Below are positions 60,941 to 64,000 of a stretch of DNA of 64,000 nt, in pieces. Numbering within the stretch: the stretch's first letter is position 1; each line of letters opens with the position of its first letter. Below the pieces are notes generated by a model. That model was not told the origin of the DNA, made no database searches, and saw only the letters and a program-made list of their open reading frames with translations. The stretch covers positions 744,001 to 808,000 of the forward strand of contig NZ_PDLO01000001.1 in the NCBI RefSeq assembly GCF_002631205.1, in the 5' to 3' direction. The translations under genes and the position numbers were made by a program. This DNA is from Neolewinella marina (lineage in GTDB: Bacteria; Bacteroidota; Bacteroidia; Chitinophagales; Saprospiraceae).

Positions 60941-63586
60941 TCAGGAGGAGGCGACTAACTCCCCTACCCGCTCGCGGGCCTGGGTGAGCACGGCGGGGAT
61001 CCCTCCCGGGTCCTTGCCGCCGGCGGTGGCGAAGAAGGGCTGTCCCCCACCGCCGCCGCGGATGTTGCGGGCCAACTCGCGGATTAGGACACCCGCGTCC
61101 AGCGCCCCCTCTCCCTTGCCGGCCAGTCCCTTGCTAATGGCCAGGGTGAGCAGGGCCTTGCCATCGTCCTCGCTGGCCAGCAATACGAAGGCGTTGTCGG
61201 TTTCCCCGGTGAGCTGGAAGGCCAGGTTCTTGATGGCCGCGGCGTCCGACAGGGGTACCTGACGAGCCAGGAAGCGTACGCCGCCCACGTCTTCGAAGGC
61301 CGATTCCAGCTCCCCCTTGAGGTCGCCGGCCCGCTCGGACTGCAGCTTATCGAGCTCCTTCTTCAGCTGGCGGTTTTCTTCCTGTAGGTTGCGGACGGCG
61401 TCGGCCGGACTCGGGTTGCCCTTCAGCAGCTCGCGTACCGTATCCAGGGTGCCGAGGCGGTCGTTGAGGTAGGTTTCCGCGGCCACGCCGGCTACCCCCT
61501 CGATCCGGCGGACGCCGGCGGCCAGGGCGCTTTCGCTGGTGATCTTGAAGAAGCCCAGTTCACCCGTGTGCTTCACGTGGGTACCCCCGCAGAGTTCGGA
61601 GCTGAACTCAGGGTCGAAGGTGATGATGCGTACCGTGTCGCCGTACTTCTCTCCGAAGAGCATCATGGCCCCGCTGTTGCGGGCTTCGGCAATGGGCACG
61701 TCCCGCTGTTCCAGCAGGGGAATGTTGGCGCGAATCTTCTCGTTGACCAGCCGCTCGATGCGCTCCAGCTCTTCGGCGGTGGGCCGTTCGAAATGGCTGA
61801 AGTCGAAGCGCAGCTTGGCGGCGCGGACGTCCTGCCCCTTCTGTACCGCATGCTTGCCGAGTACGGTGTGGAGGGCGGCGTGGAGGAGGTGGGCGGCGGT
61901 GTGGTGGTTGCTGATCGCCTGCCGCTCCCGGGCGGTCACTTCGGTGTAGACCTCCGCGTCCGGCTCGGCGGGCAGCCGGTTCACCACGTGGACCGTCAGG
62001 TCATTTTCCTTCAGGGTGTCGATCACCTCCAGCATTTCCTCGCCTACGCGCAGGCGGCCGCGGTCGCCGACCTGTCCGCCGCTCTCCCCGTAGAAGGGGG
62101 TGCGGTCCAGCACGAGCTGGTACTGGGGCTTGTCCTTCACCTTGACGGTGCGGAACTTGGTGATGCGGGCCCCGGCGTCGGAGAGCACGTCGTAACCGAT
62201 GAAGACCGAGGGCTCATCACTTAGCACCGTCCAGTCGCCCACCTCCTTGGCGGCGTCGCGGCGGCTGCGGTCCTTTTGCTCCTGCAGGGCGGTGCGGAAT
62301 CCCGCCTCGTCCACCGTCAGTCCGCGCTCCTCGGCCAGCAGCCGCGTCAGGTCGATCGGGAAGCCGAAGGTGTCGTACAGCTCAAAGGCATCGCGACCGT
62401 TGATCGTCCCGTCGGTGGTTTCCAGGGCGGCGAAGCGCTGCAGGCCGTTTTCGAGGGTCTGGAGGAACGACCGTTCCTCGCTCTGGATGATGCGTTCGAT
62501 CTGTTCCTGCTGGCGGGTGAGTTCGGGGAAGGCGTGGCCCATCTCCCGTACCAGCACCGGCATCAGCTTGTACATGAAGGGTTCCTTCTGGTCCAGGAAG
62601 GAATAGCCGTAGCGGACGGCCCGCCGCAGGATGCGGCGCACCACGTAGCCCGCGCCTCCGCTGCCGGGCAGTTGTCCGTCGGCGATGGTGAAGGCTACCG
62701 CCCGCAGGTGGTCGGCCACTACCCGCATGGCCATGTCCGACTTGGCGTCGGGGGCGTAGCTGCCGCCGTAGCGGTGGCCGGTCAGCCGTTCGATTTCGGA
62801 CAGGATGGGGGTGAAGATGTCGGTATCGTAGGTGGCGTCCTTCTGCTGGAGCACCATACAGAGGCGTTCGAAGCCCATACCGGTATCGACGTGGCGCTCG
62901 GGCAGGTTACCCAGGCTGCCGTCGGCGCGGCGGTTGAACTGGATGAAGACGTTGTTCCAGATCTCCACCACTCCGCTGCCGTCCACGTTCACCAGTTCCC
63001 GGCCGGGGGTGGCGGCGCGGGCTTCGTCGGAGCGCAGGTCGACGTGGATCTCGGTGCAGGGGCCGCAGGGGCCGGTCTCCCCCATCTCCCAGAAGTTGTC
63101 CTTCTTGTTGCCGTAGAGGACGCGGTCCTCGGGCAGGTAACGGAGCCAGAACTGCCGGGCCTCGTCGTCGACGGGGATCCCTTCCTCGGGGGCGCCTTCA
63201 AAGACCGTGGCGTAGAGGCGGTCGGGGTCGATGCCAAGGCGGTCGGTCAGCAGTTCCCAGCTCCAGGCGATGGCTTCGTCCTTGAAGTAGTCGCCGAAGC
63301 TCCAGTTGCCCAGCATTTCAAACATGGTGTGGTGGGTGCCGTCGCGGCCCACGTCGTCGAGGTCATTGTGTTTGCCACTCACCCGCATACACTTCTGGGT
63401 GTCGGCCACCCGACGCTTGTCGGGCACCCGGTCCCCCAGGAAGTAGTCCTTGAACTGGTTCATACCCGCGTTGGTAAACATCAGGCTGGGGTCGTCCTTG
63501 TTCACGATCGGCGCGGAGGGCACCAGTTTGTGGTCCTTTTCGCGAAAGAAGTCGAGGAAGGCGCGGCGGATTTCGGTAGCAGTCAT
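60941..63586 (-). CDS. alaS: Alanine--tRNA ligase
   Basis: An 881-residue enzyme that charges tRNA-Ala and edits mischarged Ser or Gly. Catalytic core: MTATEIRRAFLDFFREKDH, NAGMNQFKDYFLG, MGETGPCGPCTEIH. Editing domain zinc ligands HHTAAHLLH (about 560-568) and CGGTHVKHTG (about 664), and the C-terminal DHHA1 region (GGGGGQPFFATAGGKDPGG). I use the ATG at 63586: it begins the conserved sequence and lies four bases after TACCTTTG, whereas the longer frame to 63724 would be translated from upstream of the promoter. Confidence 0.97.
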   Translation of the reverse strand: MTATEIRRAFLDFFREKDHKLVPSAPIVNKDDPSLMFTNAGMNQFKDYFLGDRVPDKRRVADTQKCMRVSGKHNDLDDVGRDGTHHTMFEMLGNWSFGDYFKDEAIAWSWELLTDRLGIDPDRLYATVFEGAPEEGIPVDDEARQFWLRYLPEDRVLYGNKKDNFWEMGETGPCGPCTEIHVDLRSDEARAATPGRELVNVDGSGVVEIWNNVFIQFNRRADGSLGNLPERHVDTGMGFERLCMVLQQKDATYDTDIFTPILSEIERLTGHRYGGSYAPDAKSDMAMRVVADHLRAVAFTIADGQLPGSGGAGYVVRRILRRAVRYGYSFLDQKEPFMYKLMPVLVREMGHAFPELTRQQEQIERIIQSEERSFLQTLENGLQRFAALETTDGTINGRDAFELYDTFGFPIDLTRLLAEERGLTVDEAGFRTALQEQKDRSRRDAAKEVGDWTVLSDEPSVFIGYDVLSDAGARITKFRTVKVKDKPQYQLVLDRTPFYGESGGQVGDRGRLRVGEEMLEVIDTLKENDLTVHVVNRLPAEPDAEVYTEVTARERQAISNHHTAAHLLHAALHTVLGKHAVQKGQDVRAAKLRFDFSHFERPTAEELERIERLVNEKIRANIPLLEQRDVPIAEARNSGAMMLFGEKYGDTVRIITFDPEFSSELCGGTHVKHTGELGFFKITSESALAAGVRRIEGVAGVAAETYLNDRLGTLDTVRELLKGNPSPADAVRNLQEENRQLKKELDKLQSERAGDLKGELESAFEDVGGVRFLARQVPLSDAAAIKNLAFQLTGETDNAFVLLASEDDGKALLTLAISKGLAGKGEGALDAGVLIRELARNIRGGGGGQPFFATAGGKDPGGIPAVLTQARERVGELVASS

Positions 63587-63590
63587 GCCG

Positions 63591-63622
63591 CAAAGGTAGC
63601 ATGAGCCGGCACTACCCGACAA
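63591..63622 (-). promoter_or_regulatory. Promoter of alaS (leaderless)
   Basis: On the minus strand TTG (63622-63620), 21 bases, TACCTTTG (63598-63591), four bases (CGGC), ATG (63586). Transcription should start at or next to the ATG, so alaS is probably a leaderless mRNA. Confidence 0.75.
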
Positions 63623-63755
63623 GCCATTTACCGGCGGCTTCTCCGGGGCGGCGGCGCGCGGGTGCAATGAAACGGGAACGGCCGCGTTGGGGTCAGGGGA
63701 GCCCCGCCACCGGGCACCGTCCATTCACTTTTGGCCAGTGGGTAATAAGGTATGG

Positions 63756-63794
63756 TTGAACTACCTATCTCCCGGACTATTTTACGACCTTTGC
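63756..63794 (+). promoter_or_regulatory. Candidate mreB promoter
   Basis: TTG (63756-63758), 19 bases, TATTTTAC (63778-63785), and further on GACCTTTG (63787-63794), each partly matching the -7 consensus. The gene starts at 63835. The pair is ambiguous. Confidence 0.35.
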
Positions 63795-63834
63795 CAACCG
63801 AACTCTGACCCTCACCGGTCTGCAACTTAGGGGA

Positions 63835-64000
63835 ATGCGATTTTTAAACTTTTTTAAGCAGGAGCTGGCCGTAGATCTCGGCACAGCCAATACGCTCATC
63901 ATGCAAAACGGGGAGATCGTCATCGACGAGCCCTCGATTGTTGCCATTGACCGCAAGTCGGAAGAGACCATCGCCGTGGGTCGTCGGGCGATGCAGATGC
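63835..64000 (+). CDS. mreB: Rod-shape-determining protein MreB (5' end only)
   Basis: The first 55 codons before the window ends. MRFLNFFKQELAVDLGTANT with the phosphate-binding DLGTANTL, then GEIVIDEPSIVAID and AVGRRAMQM, the typical MreB N-terminus. MreB is the actin-like filament that guides lateral wall synthesis, so the cell is expected to be rod- or filament-shaped. It diverges from alaS; mreC and mreD would normally follow beyond the edge. Confidence 0.95.
   Translation, partial: MRFLNFFKQELAVDLGTANTLIMQNGEIVIDEPSIVAIDRKSEETIAVGRRAMQM

Noticed and set aside
63587-63724. N-terminal extension of alaS by 46 residues
   Set aside because: It would run through the TTG-N21-TACCTTTG promoter, and the conserved protein begins at the ATG at 63586.

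Overview
The window is about 64 kb of a GC-rich (roughly 60-65 %) genome from the phylum Bacteroidota, most likely a Saprospirales/Lewinella-type gliding marine or soil bacterium. The reasons are a TonB-dependent receptor with a carboxypeptidase-regulatory N-terminal domain, a PorP/SprF type IX secretion protein, a large gliding-motility-associated secreted protein, the Bacteroidota-only DUF4295 gene beside rpmB-rpmG, the order tRNA-Thr-Tyr-Gly-Thr-tuf-tRNA-Trp-secE-nusG-rplKAJL-rpoBC, and promoters of the Bacteroidota form (TTTG or TTG, about 19-21 bases, then TAnnTTTG). No rRNA, CRISPR array, insertion sequence or prophage was seen.

Layout. 1-6445 (minus): a secreted protein cut by the left edge and the TonB receptor upstream of it. 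6804-9719: PRC-barrel protein, an exported amidohydrolase, two tiny conserved genes (DUF6435 and DUF2256 types) and a cytochrome-oxidase-III-type membrane protein. 9993-12816 (minus): prfB without its usual frameshift, DUF4295-rpmG-rpmB, tRNA-Arg and a CPBP protease. 12882-20257 (plus): SNF2 helicase, a one-helix protein plus sodium:solute symporter pair, an MBL-fold hydrolase and ffh. 20713-30662: a BNR-repeat secreted protein and an L-fucose catabolic locus (fuconolactonase and GH29 fucosidase on plus; mutarotase, L-fucose dehydrogenase and a 2-hydroxyacid dehydrogenase on minus). The two halves are separated by an unrelated, lower-GC gene of unknown function and about 0.5 kb of non-coding sequence. 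30791-44542 (minus): the transcription/translation superoperon. 44738-55201: XerC-type recombinase, a lipoprotein, a LuxE-like acyl ligase, a small glucuronoxylan unit (LacI regulator, GH10 xylanase, mannonate-oxidoreductase-type SDR), pckA, a LpxL-type acyltransferase with a MerR regulator, and pxpBC. 55185-60928 (minus): orphan atpZ, PorP/SprF, a gliding-motility-type protein, SCP2 protein and a methyltransferase. 60941-63586: alaS; from 63835 the start of mreB.

How the genes work together. Two short sugar routes can be read: GH29 fucosidase, mutarotase, L-fucose dehydrogenase and lactonase form the first half of oxidative L-fucose degradation; LacI, GH10 and the SDR look like xylan/hexuronate use, with a LacI-type operator lying over the xylanase promoter. 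The core operon has a recognisable promoter before the tRNAs, a probable attenuator between rplL and rpoB, and a long hairpin between rpoB and rpoC.

The most useful new observations are: (i) a recurrent TACCTTnn element exactly four bases before the start codon of several genes, implying leaderless mRNAs and fixing several GTG/ATG starts; (ii) a candidate small RNA or attenuated leader upstream of the PorP gene, with a perfect TAnnTTTG element and an intrinsic terminator; (iii) the uncharacterised 549-residue protein sitting inside the fucose locus. I did not find convincing evidence for a large new multi-gene system.
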